DNA from: Azolla caroliniana
Taxonomy: Eukaryota > Polypodiophyta
DNA: 64,000 bases
NCBI GenBank assembly: GCA_043228905.1
Contig: JBHGNT010000003.1
Span: 13,082,001-13,146,000 of the forward strand
Direction of reading: 5' to 3'
Positions within the stretch are counted from its first letter, which is position 1, and the number at the start of each line of letters is the position of its first letter. Shown in pieces: positions 1 to 10,539 of this stretch. Below the pieces are notes generated by a model that was not told the origin of the DNA, searched no databases, and saw only the letters and a list, made by a program, of their open reading frames with translations. Both the position numbers and the translations under genes were made by a program.

Positions 1-236
1 TCTTTCTTTCTCTGAAGTGTAACAATGTATCTTTGTATCTTAACATGTCTTTCTTTCTCTGAAGTGTTTATAACAATTTGAAATTATGGTCTTGTAGAAT
101 GTTTGCCACTTGTCATAATGGTTGTTTTTTTGTTCTTAGCTAACTTAGCAAACTTTCTACTTCATTTATTTATCTCATTATCATGTATTTGAAATGTGCT
201 AATTGAGCTAATTGAATTTTATAGGAACACCATAAA

Positions 237-2197
237 ATGGAATCATCATCTCAAACTAATGCTGCAATAGACTCATCTTCAATTAATGTTAGTTGTGGGC
301 CAACAAGGAGGTTAAGAAAAAGGCAATGCACATCATGGACAGATGCTCACATCATATTTTATATGGATAATGGCACACCTCGACGACGATGTCATCATTG
401 TCATGTTTGTTGGTCTTCTACAACATCCATAGGCACTATAGCCAAGCATTTAGTAGAAAAGCATCGTTTATCAGGTGACGCAAACCAAAATTCAGGTATA
501 TCACAGCACATTCAATCTTCAATTGAGTCTGCTAAAGTATCTCATGTTTTAGAGAAGAAAATTGATGGTGCCATCACGAAGTATATTGTGAAGGGAACAT
601 TGCCCCATGCACATGTGGAATCACCTGAATTTAAGGAGTTCATACAACAAATTGTACCTGGATATCAAGTAAAGACCAGACGAACGATTAAGCGTTCCAT
701 CCTAGAAATGTATGTGGTGTTGCGCCATCAGGTGATAGATTTGCTATCAATAGATTTTCCATAACTTTTGATGGTTGGTCAAATAGTAGTCTGAAGGGCT
801 TCTACTCAGTGACACTTTATTGGGCATGTCATGAGACAACAAGGTTGAGGTCAATGTTATTGGACTTTGTGAATGTATTTCCAGATGTTGGATTAGGGAA
901 ACGTTGTGCACATGCCCTCTTTGCTCGACTTTGATCCTTTGATATTTCTAGTCAAATCTTAGCTATAATTTTTGATGGAGCGAGTGATGCACAAGTGGCT
1001 GCAAAGGAGTTGAGCATGTTGTTACAAGATGCACATGGTAAGGAAATTTTGGCTTCCTCACGTATGTTAAGATGTATGGTACAAACTTTTCAGTTGGGTA
1101 TCAAGGCAGCATTAGAGGTTATCTCACCCTCAACAGAAAAGTTGAGAACAATGCTCCATACTATTAGATCTAGCAAGGTTCGAAGGGAAGTGTTTAGGAA
1201 GTATGCTAGGATGGTTGAACATCACGAAAGGGATCCCCCAAGGCTTGATGTGGTTACAAGATGGAAATCTACCTTGGAAATGTTTAGGCAAGCTATCAAG
1301 GATAGAGATTTATTGAACTTTACAATTTCAGATTTAACAATATCAAGTGATTTCAATGCTTATGTCTTGACCGGAGAAGACTAGAGTCACATACATGCCA
1401 TGGACGAATGGTTAGATACACCGACTGAGGTTTCTACTTTTTTGGGAGGGTCAAGATATCCCACATTATCACTAGCATCGCTAGCATATAATTGTTTACT
1501 AAATCATTGCAATCAATTTTTAGACTCTTCACGTCTAGGATCATCTAGATTCACACAAGAGGAGCTTCAAAGAGCGTCTGAGAACGCCTTACAATATTTA
1601 ATTAAGTATCAAGAATCGTTAAAGTCTATTCCATCTCGCATAGCAATGTTTCTTGACCGAGGTAATGCTTACCTTTATGTTGTACAATTTTCATCATGAT
1701 TTCTGATTTTTTATTTGAGTTAAAACCGTTTTATTTGTTTTATAGATTGCCTCTTCCAAATAATCATACAGAAAGAGAGTTAGATATTAAGTTAGTTGAA
1801 AGCATGATTGAGTCCCATTATCACTCGTTCTCGAGTGATGTCGAACCACCTTCGGCTTCAACCACAATACATGAAAATGATAAGAACTCTAAAATTTGGA
1901 GGTTAATGGGTGTAAATAATAAAAGCCTTGTTTCTAATTGACGGTCAGAAATTGAGTGCTTTATAAGACTTCCTTCGGCTGGCACAGACAAGGATCTTTT
2001 ACAATGGTGGAATGATAATAAATTTGCAATTCCTTCACTGTATAGGATGGCATGTGATTACCTCACTATACCAGCATCATCAATACCTGCTGAAGAGGCT
2101 AATGCAGCAGCAAAAACGACCTTTGATAACAGGATCAAACTACATTCATGCACTTTCAAAGCTGAAATGTGCATTCGATCATGGATGGATGTTTTAA
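237..2197 (+). pseudogene. hAT transposase, RICESLEEPER/DAYSLEEPER-like, broken
   Basis: Nuclear transposase that would cut and paste its own element. The first segment (237-764) has a BED-type zinc finger, with the C-x2-C pair CHHC followed by HLVEKH. An intron acceptor (tttataggaacacc) precedes the ATG. A frameshift near 760 moves to a frame reading TFDGWSNSSLKGFYSVTLYW, which is the first DDE region. The next segment continues as IFDGASDAQVAAKEL (TGA near 931), and a stop at 1382 precedes a segment with the family motif ending in YPTLSLASLAYNCLL. A likely intron at about 1662-1745 (GT...AG) separates it from LPLPNNHTERELDIKLVESM. The C-terminus (about 1945-2197) is the hAT dimerisation domain, with DLLQWWNDNKFAIPSLYRMA and IPASSIPAEEANA. 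Several stops and a frameshift make it a pseudogene. Confidence 0.85.
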
Positions 2198-2215
2198 AAG
2201 AATGTAATGTTTAGT

Positions 2216-3110
2216 TGATAGATAATTTTCACACCACTTATGCAGAACTAACAATGAATTTGGATTATCTTGTTGCTGAAGACGAGGTAATAGAAATTAC
2301 ATATTACATGATAGTAAGAGGAAAATTAAGGTGTGCATACTTGTTACTTGGTTGTTTTTTATTTGAGTCTTTACTTAAAATATTTTTATTAATAATTACT
2401 TACTTGATTTTATGTATTTTATATGTACAGGAATCATGTTGATTTTTGACAAGTTAATGACAATAGTGGTTGCAATTGGAGATCCTCAAAGTCATTGTAA
2501 TTTTTATTACATATTGTTTACTATTTTGTTTTTTATTCGATTCTTTAAATTTGTTATTACGAATTACTTAATTCTTTTGCGTATTTTATACTTTCTGGAA
2601 TCCCTTATTCAAATGTTGGAAACAAAAAGCTGGATTAAGTTTACATATATGGTCCTATGGATTTGGAACTCTATTATATAGATTGTTGTTCTTAAGTTAC
2701 ATATATGGATTGTTACATATATAGATTTGAAGTTTGAACTCTATTGTATGGATTATTGTTATCATTCCAAAAAACATTTATCTTTTTATGTTATATCTTA
2801 TCATTTTTCAGAAAATGTGTTGTAAATTTTTGTTATTTTATAGTGTTCTAGTCTTTGATTTGGTTCAATTTATAGTTTCATGTTGGTTGGATAGTTGGAT
2901 TATGTCAAAAACAATTTGGTTTGGTTTGGTTTTGATGTATGATAAATTGGTTTGGTTTTGTTTTCTGATAAACCGGTTCAGTTTGGTTCTAAATTTTACG
3001 TAAACAATTTGGTTTAAATGGCTTCAAAAAATTTAAATGGTTTGGTTTGGTTTTTATTATGAATAACCGGTTTGGTTTGGTTTCAAGGTCAAGAAACCGA
3101 ACTGAATCAA
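2216..3110. repeat. hAT 3' non-coding region, TTTGGTTTGG-rich subterminal repeats
   Basis: After the transposase stop there is about 900 bp of AT-rich DNA with no convincing coding sequence. From about 2880 it becomes rich in degenerate TTTGGTTTGG and AACCGGTTTGG motifs. Such subterminal repeats bind transposase in other hAT elements; that role is inferred here, not seen. The open frames in this stretch are hydrophobic low-complexity translations of T-rich DNA. Confidence 0.55.
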
Positions 3111-3135
3111 AACTGAATTGTGCCCATTGCTAGTC

Positions 3136-3663
3136 TCAACTCCTAATCACCTTCTTGTGGATTAGGTTCCATAGATGATAGCCGAATTCGTCGTTGCCGT
3201 AGTCGAGAAATATACATGGCCGAGTTTTTGGATCTACTTTTCCCCTTTGATACTTAGCTATATGCACATAGGCTAGGCAACCAAACACCCTTACATGCCG
3301 ATATGACACCTCTTTGCCGGACCATACCCTTTGTGGTATGTCACCTTCCAATGGGATTGAGGGAGACCTGTTTATTATATAAACGACTGTCATCAGCGCA
3401 TTGACCCAGTAAATCTTCAACAATTTAGCATGTGCCAACATACATCAGACTCTCTCCATGATAGTCCAGTTCATTCACTCGGCCATCCCATTCAGTTCCG
3501 ACGTCTTCGGCATTGTATACTCCAGCCGAATACCTTGAGATCAACAGTATTCTTCAAAATGCCCTCTATACTCTCCGCCATTCTCCGTTCGAACTACCTT
3601 CAATTTTCGACCGGTTTCTCTCTCGACTATCACTTGGAACTCCTTGAAACACTTAATACTTGG
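3136..3663 (-). pseudogene. Copia-A integrase, C-terminal part
   Basis: Reads on the minus strand from the junction with Gypsy-A: DQVLSV, then a one-base frameshift and a degraded core, then MLAHAKLLKIYWVNALMTVV, INRSPSIPLEGDIPQRVW and the GKEVSYRHVRVFGCLAYVH region. This is the end of the copia integrase core plus the conserved GKEVSYRH region before RT. It stops at the hAT terminus. The frameshift and missing downstream domains make it non-functional. It continues the integrase fragment at 19469-20123, from which Gypsy-A separates it. Confidence 0.85.
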
Positions 3664-3700
3664 TCCTCTGCCGCCTGCTTCACATCGGGTTCACCAAATA
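3664..3700 (-). repeat. Extra primer site and gag leader outside the 3' LTR of Gypsy-A
   Basis: These 37 bp match the sequence inside the 5' LTR at about 18785-18821, including the primer site (CACATCGGGTTCACCA on plus) and the leader towards gag. A normal 3' LTR would be followed directly by target DNA. The segment joins Copia-A with short overlap at the junction (AGGAC on the minus strand). Confidence 0.8.
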
Positions 3701-4347
3701 TATCGCGTTACTACGCGTGTGCGTGGAGAAACGAGGCGGGACCACCGGGGTCTTGAACCAAAGAGCAGGTGATAGAAGGGGAAAGAGAAAGAGAGAGACG
3801 ACCGGTCATGTATGAGCAAAGAAACACAGGGGCACGACCCGTCAACATAGAAGACGCGAATGGACACAGAGACAGGGAGACACAAGTGTTTGTATATTAA
3901 CGAATAACAAGTACACAGCAGAGCACGCGAGCGGTTACAACCGAACAGGCCGGCGAACAGATGCCGATGCCTGTTCGTCTGCGCACGAAAAGGGGATAGG
4001 ATGGAAGTGCTGCCGGAAGCACACGGGCGTTCCTCGAAGCAGCGCGAGCCTCCCGAAACCTGTAGAGAAGAGTAACAGAGAACAGATAGAGGAGAAGCGT
4101 TCGGTTACAGTCCGACAGCACTTCGTCCTCCTCAATGCGCGATCCATTCTCCCTACGTCTCCCTCTCCTTTATAGCGTCAAGAAGGGAGCCGTCTCCCTC
4201 ATTTACTTCCTACCTACCGAATCTAACTACCCGGATATGCCTTTGTACTTAATTCCCTATTACATACATTAAGGGCGCGCACACGTGAAGAGCCGGTTCA
4301 CGTGTGATGTGCACCAATTGCACCAAGGGACGGTTTTCTTCACAACA
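3701..4347 (-). repeat. Gypsy-A 3' LTR
   Basis: 647-bp long terminal repeat. On the minus strand it starts TGTTGTGAAGAAAACC next to the PPT and ends CGCGATA. A TATA-like CTATAAAG (minus) lies near 4168-4174. It has the same length as the copy at 18822-19468. The differences are mostly transitions, including a cluster of four near 4302-4312. Copies flank the element in direct orientation. Confidence 0.92.
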
Positions 4348-4360
4348 TCCGCCCCCACCT
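4348..4360 (-). other. Gypsy-A polypurine tract
   Basis: Reads AGGTGGGGGCGGA on the minus strand, directly before the TGTTGTG start of the 3' LTR. It is the expected plus-strand primer of reverse transcription. Confidence 0.8.
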
Positions 4361-5276
4361 AACCGCGCATCCACCGGTATGCGCCAAAATTGGGTTCTGG
4401 TTGGAGAAAACTGGTCCGGGTTCCGTTTCTTCGTCCATCGGTTCGTCCTTCGTTTTAGATTGTTCTTCTTCGCTGTCCAGGCCTCTTAGATCCGGTTCGT
4501 CGTCGTGGCGTTTCTTGAACGCTTTGACCCGCTTCCCTGCTATAGGCATCGCCATCCTCGTACCGTCGAGTTCCGCCAGGTGATACATCCCGTTGTCGTT
4601 GGCGCTCGTTACCACGTAAGGCCCGAATCACCACTACGCAAACTTCCGTGTTGCTCGGTGCTGGTTGTCGAGGCTATTGTCGTAGACTAGCACCCAGTCG
4701 CCTTCCTCGATTTTCTTTGGTCGGAGCCGGTGCGTCCGGTCGAACCAGGCTTCGTTCTTCATCCTCGCCGCCCGAAGTCTCTCCGCCGCTCGTTCCATGT
4801 CCTTTGGCCTCCGCTCGAGCTGCCGTATACACGCCGCTAGCAGTTCCTCCCGACTCAATTCGTCACTCTAGTCTACTGTCGCCCAAGAGGAGATCGTCCG
4901 TTCCATCGGCATGATCAGCTTCTGTCCGAACATGAGCTCTGACGGCATGAACCCGGTTACCGAACTGTGCGTTGTCCGGTCTTCCCACAAGGCATAGGGT
5001 AATAGTCGTGGCCAGTTCCCGACTTGTCCTTCGCACGCCCGGACTTGCGCTTTGACGATTGGTCCACAATGCGTCCGACATCATTGTCCTTAAGAATCCC
5101 CCAATCTGCAGCCACTCCCCGTCGTACTTGCTCTCGTTGAAATTGTTAAGCGCCGGAGTGCTTCCCCCCTCGGTTGTTACGTAAGCCGCCTCGAAGAAGT
5201 CTACGCCAACTTCCTCGTCCTCCAAAACCATGACGCCCTCGTCGTCGAATCGCGCCCTCGAAAGCATGTCGGCCAT
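4361..5276 (-). pseudogene. Gypsy-A integrase remnant, catalytic core deleted
   Basis: Follows RNase H, whose end reads MADMLSRARFDDE. After a motif reading YDGEWLQIGGFLRTM the sequence jumps to the late integrase region (PIVKAQV, then NWPRLLPYALW in a shifted frame). It continues with LSREELLAACIRQLERRPKD, the basic WFDRTHRLRPKK region and the post-integrase segment MYHLAELDGTRMAMPIAGKR. The HHCC zinc-binding part and most of the D,D-35-E core are absent, a loss of roughly 1 kb compared with a complete gypsy integrase. Frame changes and a TAG further disable it. This copy could not integrate without help. Confidence 0.75.
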
Positions 5277-7774
5277 GGCATTGTCTTTCCCGGAAATGTG
5301 TCATATTTCCGGATCCAGGGACTTGATGTACGCTATCCACCTGAGCATTGCCAGGTCCGGGGTTGCGCATCCGGAAACCATGCCGAGAATCGGCAGGCAG
5401 TCTGTCTCGATAATCACCTCTATCCCAATCAGATAGTCTTTATCGGCCTTCACCGCCGAAACGATACCCCAGAGTTCGCGTTTAACCTGGGCGTATCCTC
5501 GTTGTCGCTCGCTGAGGACCTTCGCGTTGAACCGGATTGGGAACCGAATGCCGTCCTCATCTTCTTGGTTGACGACCCATCCGATCCCGGTCGGACTCGT
5601 ATCTATTGTTATGTAGATGGGAGTGCCTTTCTCGTAGACAGCCTTCCGGAGTGCCGGAGCTGCAGCAAGAGCCTCCTTCATCTTTCGGACCGACTCTGCA
5701 TACTCGTCTCGCCACTCGAATTTTCGCCCCTTTTTCAGCAACCCGTATAGCGTCTTGGCAACGTGGGCATAATGCGGGATCCATATGTGGTAGAACGCGC
5801 ATGCTCCCAAGAACCTCTGTACCTCCGTGACCGAGTTACAGTCGGGCTTCATAGCGGAGTTGGCTTCCACCTTAGCCGGAGACGGTTTCCGGCCATACGC
5901 TCCGCATAGATGTCCGACGACCATGATCTCTGATTGCCCGAAGGCCAATTTCTCCCCGGAGAAGGTGAGCCTCGCGTCCTCTAGCCTCTGCAGCACCCTC
6001 TCGCAGTCGTCAATGTGTGTCGCCACGAATTTCCAGCATCCGTCCGGTCCGATCGTTTCGTCCTTTTCCTCCACCGGACATCCCTTGATCGGGATGTCAT
6101 CCAAGAATGGCATGGTGATGTCCGGGATACAATCCCTCAGCACCTTGTTCATCGCATTCACCATGTGGGCCACCGAGTTCGTCCCTCCTTGTGGCAGGGT
6201 ACACATCCGCACTAAGCCGAGAGGAGTCCACATCGTCGTAATGTCTCTGCTCTCTACGGCTAGTTGGAACTGATCGTACCCCGATTACAGATCACCGACC
6301 GAGTAGATCGACCTTCCGGCGAAGGCCTCCGCGAACTCTTCTATCGTTGGTCCGATTCCTGCGTTCCGAATGGTCACTCTGTTGGCCGGTTGCAGGTCTT
6401 GAATGAAGCGCAACGTCCCGTTCTTCTTCGGTACGGTAAACCACCGGTTCGAGTACGGGGCACTCGACGGTTCGAGGATGCCCATATCGACTTTCTGCCT
6501 CAATAGCTCCATCAGCTCCGGGATGTGAGCTCTCGGTACTGAAATTGGTTTGAGATTCCACGGCACATGCGGTACCGTGAATATCACCATCGGCTTCATG
6601 ACTGCCGGGTCTACGCACCCGATCTCTCCCGGCGAGAATGCGAAGGCTTTCCCGTGCCTTCCGAGCATTCTCCGAAACCGATCTTCTTCCGCCGGCAGTA
6701 GGAACCCGCCCCCACCGATTTTGAGCTCCCGTAGCGTTCTGTCAGTGAAGGCGTGCCCTATGCAGGCTGGATCTCGTAAACTGAGGTCCGACGCGACCCC
6801 CTTGATTCGTAACTCGCTGCCCTCCGGTAAGGGTGCCGTGACTGGCCTCACCTTCCGGTCCACAGTCTTGTACTTCGTGTTAACCCGAGCCGTCCTATCC
6901 GACTCGAGCCCTCGACTGAAGTCCGCGATGACTTTGTACATCTCTTCGGAACAAACCGGTATCGTCCGGTCCTCTTTAAGGCCCTCTTCGACCATCCCTC
7001 GCAGTATTCCCAAGGTATCGTCGAAGGAGACCGCCTCCATGGCTCCGTTGATTTCCTCGCTGGGCCCGAGAACGCCGCACGCCCGAAGTCGCTCTTCCGC
7101 CTTTGTCTTTTCTCGGCCTACGACGCCGACTATCGTACACCCTCCGTTGTCGGAGAAACAAAACTTTCTACTTATGGTACAAGGTTTCTTTGGTTTCGCT
7201 TCTATCGTACATTTGTGGGGTTTTCCCGGAGTGTCCGGACTATCGCGGCCCCACACCTTGGCAGCCCTCTCTAAAAATCCTCTCGGTTCTCGCCACCGAG
7301 GGACTCGCGGTTTCGTTCGTGGTTGGGTCGCACCGTCAGGAACTGGACCGAATGACGCCCGTCCTGACTCTTGACCCTCGCGTAAGCCGACCCGTTGTCC
7401 AGCACCTTGGTCTCCATTCGTGCTGTCGTAATGTACGGTTCCCCTAGTATGACCGGGTGCGAGGACGTTTCCTGCACAAAGAAGTGTTGGTCTATCTCGA
7501 CGTCGCCGATCTTGACTCACACGTTTGGGCAGGCCCCGTGTAGTTCCTCGGTGGCGCGCATCGCCGCCCGTATCTTCCACCCGTGCTTAGTGTTGATCGG
7601 CCATTTCCCCTTCTTGTAGAAGTCCATGGACATCAAGTTTATTTCCGAACCATGGTCCACCAGTGCCACCACCGGTTCCTGAACATCTCTGATCTTCACC
7701 GGGGTTTCCATGGTCACTCGGGCCCAGTGTGGCCTCGAATAGTGGCTCTCCGCCCACTCGTCTTCCAGCGCCAT
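5277..7774 (-). pseudogene. Gypsy-A protease, reverse transcriptase and RNase H
   Basis: Minus strand, entered from the Gypsy-B junction at MALEDEWAES. The protease has LVDHGSEINLM, where a D-[ST]-G-like triad is expected. After a TGA at 7517 the frame continues HPVILGEPYITTARMETKVL to about 7270 and then shifts. RT follows with PYSNRWFTVPKKNGTLRF and FIQDLQPANRVTIRNAG, a TAA at 6285 in GDL*SGYDQ (probably a former Tyr codon), and then the catalytic FLDD in PFLDDIPIKG. RNase H has YITIDTSPTGIGWVV and ends at a TGA (5301). I recognise this combination of RT motifs mainly from basidiomycete gypsy elements, from memory. Three stops and at least one frameshift make it inactive. Confidence 0.85.
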
Positions 7775-8231
7775 TGCTACCCGGACCCGGACAGTCAGTT
7801 TTACCGAACAAGTGGGAAAGCGTCGAAAATAGAGTCGGTTCGGATCGACTGTTCGGATCAATGACTCAGCAGTAAACGAAGAGAACTAAGTTAGTTAGAT
7901 AATTTTGTAAATCTTGATAGTAAGTAGGAATAGTTCTTGATGAGAAAAGACCTTCGGTATACCTATAAAAGGGAACCGAAGGCATTGTAAGAAAGGTCGT
8001 TTTATTTAGTAATATAAGTTTAAGTTAGGAATATCTTGTACGGATTCTGTGTTCCTTCTATTGTCTATGATCTTAAGTGCAAGCTTCCTAATTTATAACT
8101 AAGTAACGATCACGGTAATTACCGATTAATATAGCATAATTCCGTTCGTAAAACACAATTCCTTGTTAGAACGTTGAGTAGCGACGTTCACTCTTCTGTA
8201 TCGGTAGTAGTTAGTAATTAGCCGATTAACA
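7775..8231 (+). repeat. Gypsy-B 5' LTR
   Basis: 457 bp, TGCTACCCGG...GATTAACA. The TATA box TATAAAA is at 7964-7970. Only three substitutions against the 3' LTR were found: near its second base pair, in CGAAAATAGAG versus CGAAAACAGAG, and in GAGTAGCGAC versus GAGTAACGAC. Confidence 0.95.
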
Positions 8232-8242
8232 CAGAAGAATTT

Positions 8243-8258
8243 TGGCACGCCCGGTTAC
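8243..8258 (+). other. Gypsy-B primer binding site (putative)
   Basis: TGGCACGCCCGGTTAC begins 11 bp after the LTR and starts with TGG, complementary to a tRNA CCA end. The core TGGCAC is shared with the sites after the Gypsy-D and NA-2 LTRs. I could not assign the tRNA. Confidence 0.5.
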
Positions 8259-8290
8259 ATCTGCAATTAAGCAGAGAACAATTCGAATGG

Positions 8291-10539
8291 ATGTCGTATG
8301 AAGAGGAGGCACCGGTCAGTTGTAAGCGCCCTCGTACAAGGTCAGTTATGAAGGTAGTGCAGCAAGCGTTCATTGCGCAAGAACAGCCGGAATCAAGTAC
8401 AAAGTGGTCGAAACTTCCTGACTTATCCGATCAATTACCTTCAGACGAAAAACAGACGGAAGAGGTATCGTTTTACGACATTTGGGACGATATGCCTTAT
8501 ACTTATTCTAAGTTCCGAGAAGGAACAGATGCGGAAGCACATGTTAGGGATTTCTTAACGACATGGGAGATTAACCATGGAGCTCAGCGATTGTCGGCAG
8601 ATGCCGAAGATAAGTCAAAAATCGTTGAGTTCGTCTTATCATTAGACGGATATTCCGCTAATTGGTTTGCGCAGAACGGTCTTCAAGGATTTCCATCCTT
8701 TGAAGTGTTAACTAGTAAATTTTTACAATTATTTCATCAACAAATTCCGCAGAAGGATTTGATTGCGCAATTTTATGCGTTATATCAAGAAAAAATGAAA
8801 CAGTATCTCAGTTTGTGATACGATTTCAGAACTTACAGCTTCAGATTTCAAGGCCGATTCCGGATAAGGAATTAAAAGAAGTCTTTCTAGAAGCTGTAAA
8901 AGAACCATTAAGGACGACATTGAAAGTGTTCGATTTTCGAAATCAGACTATCGAACAAGTCATTGATAAAGCAATAGAAATGGGTCGACCACCGGTCAAT
9001 GTTCAGAGTATGGACATGTCGGCATTACACCGTACATTACCAACAATGGAGGAGTTACAATTTCGACAAGCAGTTCAATGCACCACTTGTTTAAATACGG
9101 GGCATTCGGCAATTGACTGTACGTTAAGAACACATTGTACAATATGTCATTCAAAATTACATTCCGTAGAACAATGTGAATATAATCTGCTTAATAAGAC
9201 TACGGCGTCAGTATGACAAATTTTTGCTGACAATGGTTACCAAAATAACACTAATCTGTTCCATGGTTATCAAAATAATAATTTTTCACAAAATCTGCAA
9301 AATGTACAACAGAATCCGGTTCTACAGCCAAATCAGATCTTTTCACAACAAAATATGCAACCCACTCAAGTGACTCAAGCATTTCAACCAGGTTTTGCTC
9401 AATCCAACCCACCATTCGTACAGAATCCGAATCAATATTTTCAACAAAATAATCAAAATTTCCAACAAGGTAACCCACCATTTCAAGGGTTTCAACAGAA
9501 CTGTCCTAATGTGCAACCGAATTCTACATTTCAACCAAATCCGGCATTTCAACCGAGTAATATGACTTTTCAACATAATACTCAAACCGTTCCACAAAAT
9601 AATCAAATGTTTCAACAGAGTAATTTTCCGCCAAATCAGGAGTTCGGGATACCACACAATATAGCACAACCAAATGATAATACTGAACAATTTAGGCAGA
9701 ATCGGTATAAAAACAAGAGATTTTATAAACCAAAAGCTACACGTCAATACCAACAAAACCCGAATGGTAATGAAGAGCAACAATTTAATAACGGGCAATT
9801 TGCACATGGAGAGGCCAGTGCAACATTTGTGCCCACTTGTTACATTTGTCGACAACTAGGCCATTATGCTAATCAATGTCCGGTTAAAGGAAAGGGTCCA
9901 GCAGTTAATATGGTAATACCGGAAGTTCAGCAAGTAACGACACGCAGCAAAAGCAAACAATCAGAGTGGGAAATTCAGGAAGAAGTTCGAAAGGCGGCAA
10001 AAGAATGGGTGGATGAAGCAAATCAAAGTAATGTGAATCGAATGTTACAAGACAATAACATTGACCAGGACATCGCTGTACAACAGTCATTGGGGAATAA
10101 GGAACAGGAAGAAACTTGGAAACTGTTGGCTGATTGCCAAGTGTCATTGCCACTTACGGGCTTACTTAAGTTAGTACCAAGGTTTACAGAAAAAGTGGCA
10201 GCATTAATTGCATATAAAGGTTCCGAACAAATAGCAGTACACTACAATCAGCCAAGTAATAACCCTTCGATCATGGATGAACAGAATGCGTCGATTAAGG
10301 TAATACTTTACGGGCAAGAAATCGGAAATGTGATTATAGATGGAGGCTCGGGTGTTAATGTGATTAACAAAACTACATGTGAAAAACTGGGAATCACGGA
10401 ATGGGAAGCATGTCCGTTTTGGTTACGAATGGCAGATACAAGTACGGTACGACCGATTGGGTTGCTTCGACAACTGGATGTAATAATCGGGGGACACAGT
10501 TTTCAGATTTCGGCAGTAATTTTGCAGTTAGAAACGTAG
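8291..10539 (+). pseudogene. Gypsy-B gag and aspartic protease, frame broken
   Basis: Starts at ATG 8291. The capsid-like part reads to a stop at 8816-8818. A one-base shift then resumes at QFVIRFQNLQL in the frame used to the end of pol. Two adjacent CCHC knuckles follow (CTTCLNTGHSAIDC and CTICHSKLHSVEQC, about 9079-9180). A TGA at 9214 precedes a long Q/N/F-rich repeat region (about 9280-9660) and a third knuckle, CYICRQLGHYANQC (9838-9879). The protease has VIIDGGSGVNVIN (about 10334-10372), with DGG in place of the canonical D-S/T-G, and a TAG at 10537. The TGA matches a CGA-to-TGA change. Despite near-identical LTRs this copy cannot make intact Gag without recoding. Confidence 0.85.

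Larger units (their letters stand above)
1..3132 (+). mobile_element. hAT DNA transposon, left end outside window
   Basis: Class II element. A BED zinc finger, DDE-core fragments and the hAT C-terminal dimerisation domain lie in order on the plus strand. The right end is placed at 3132, where a TTGGTTTGG-rich subterminal region ends in GTGCCCATTGCTA. Its reverse complement begins TAGCAATGGGCAC, the style of terminal inverted repeat typical of plant hAT elements. The flanking DNA from 3133 is copia integrase coding sequence on the minus strand, so the transposon landed in Copia-A. The predicted 8-bp duplication is GTCTCAAC (3133-3140); its partner would lie left of the window. The transposase is broken, so this copy is not autonomous. 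Confidence 0.8.

Noticed and set aside
2215-3003. Small plus-strand open frames of 75-89 codons
   Set aside because: Hydrophobic translations of T-rich hAT 3' non-coding DNA.
6550-7374. 274-codon plus-strand open frame
   Set aside because: Antisense to Gypsy-A pol, which has clear RT and protease motifs on the other strand.
10537-10539. TAG in Gypsy-B protease as a programmed readthrough site
   Set aside because: It lies inside the protease domain and not between gag and pol, and the aligned position in Gypsy-D is a sense codon; a chance mutation is simpler. It is still an amber, so it is mentioned in the Gypsy-D context only.
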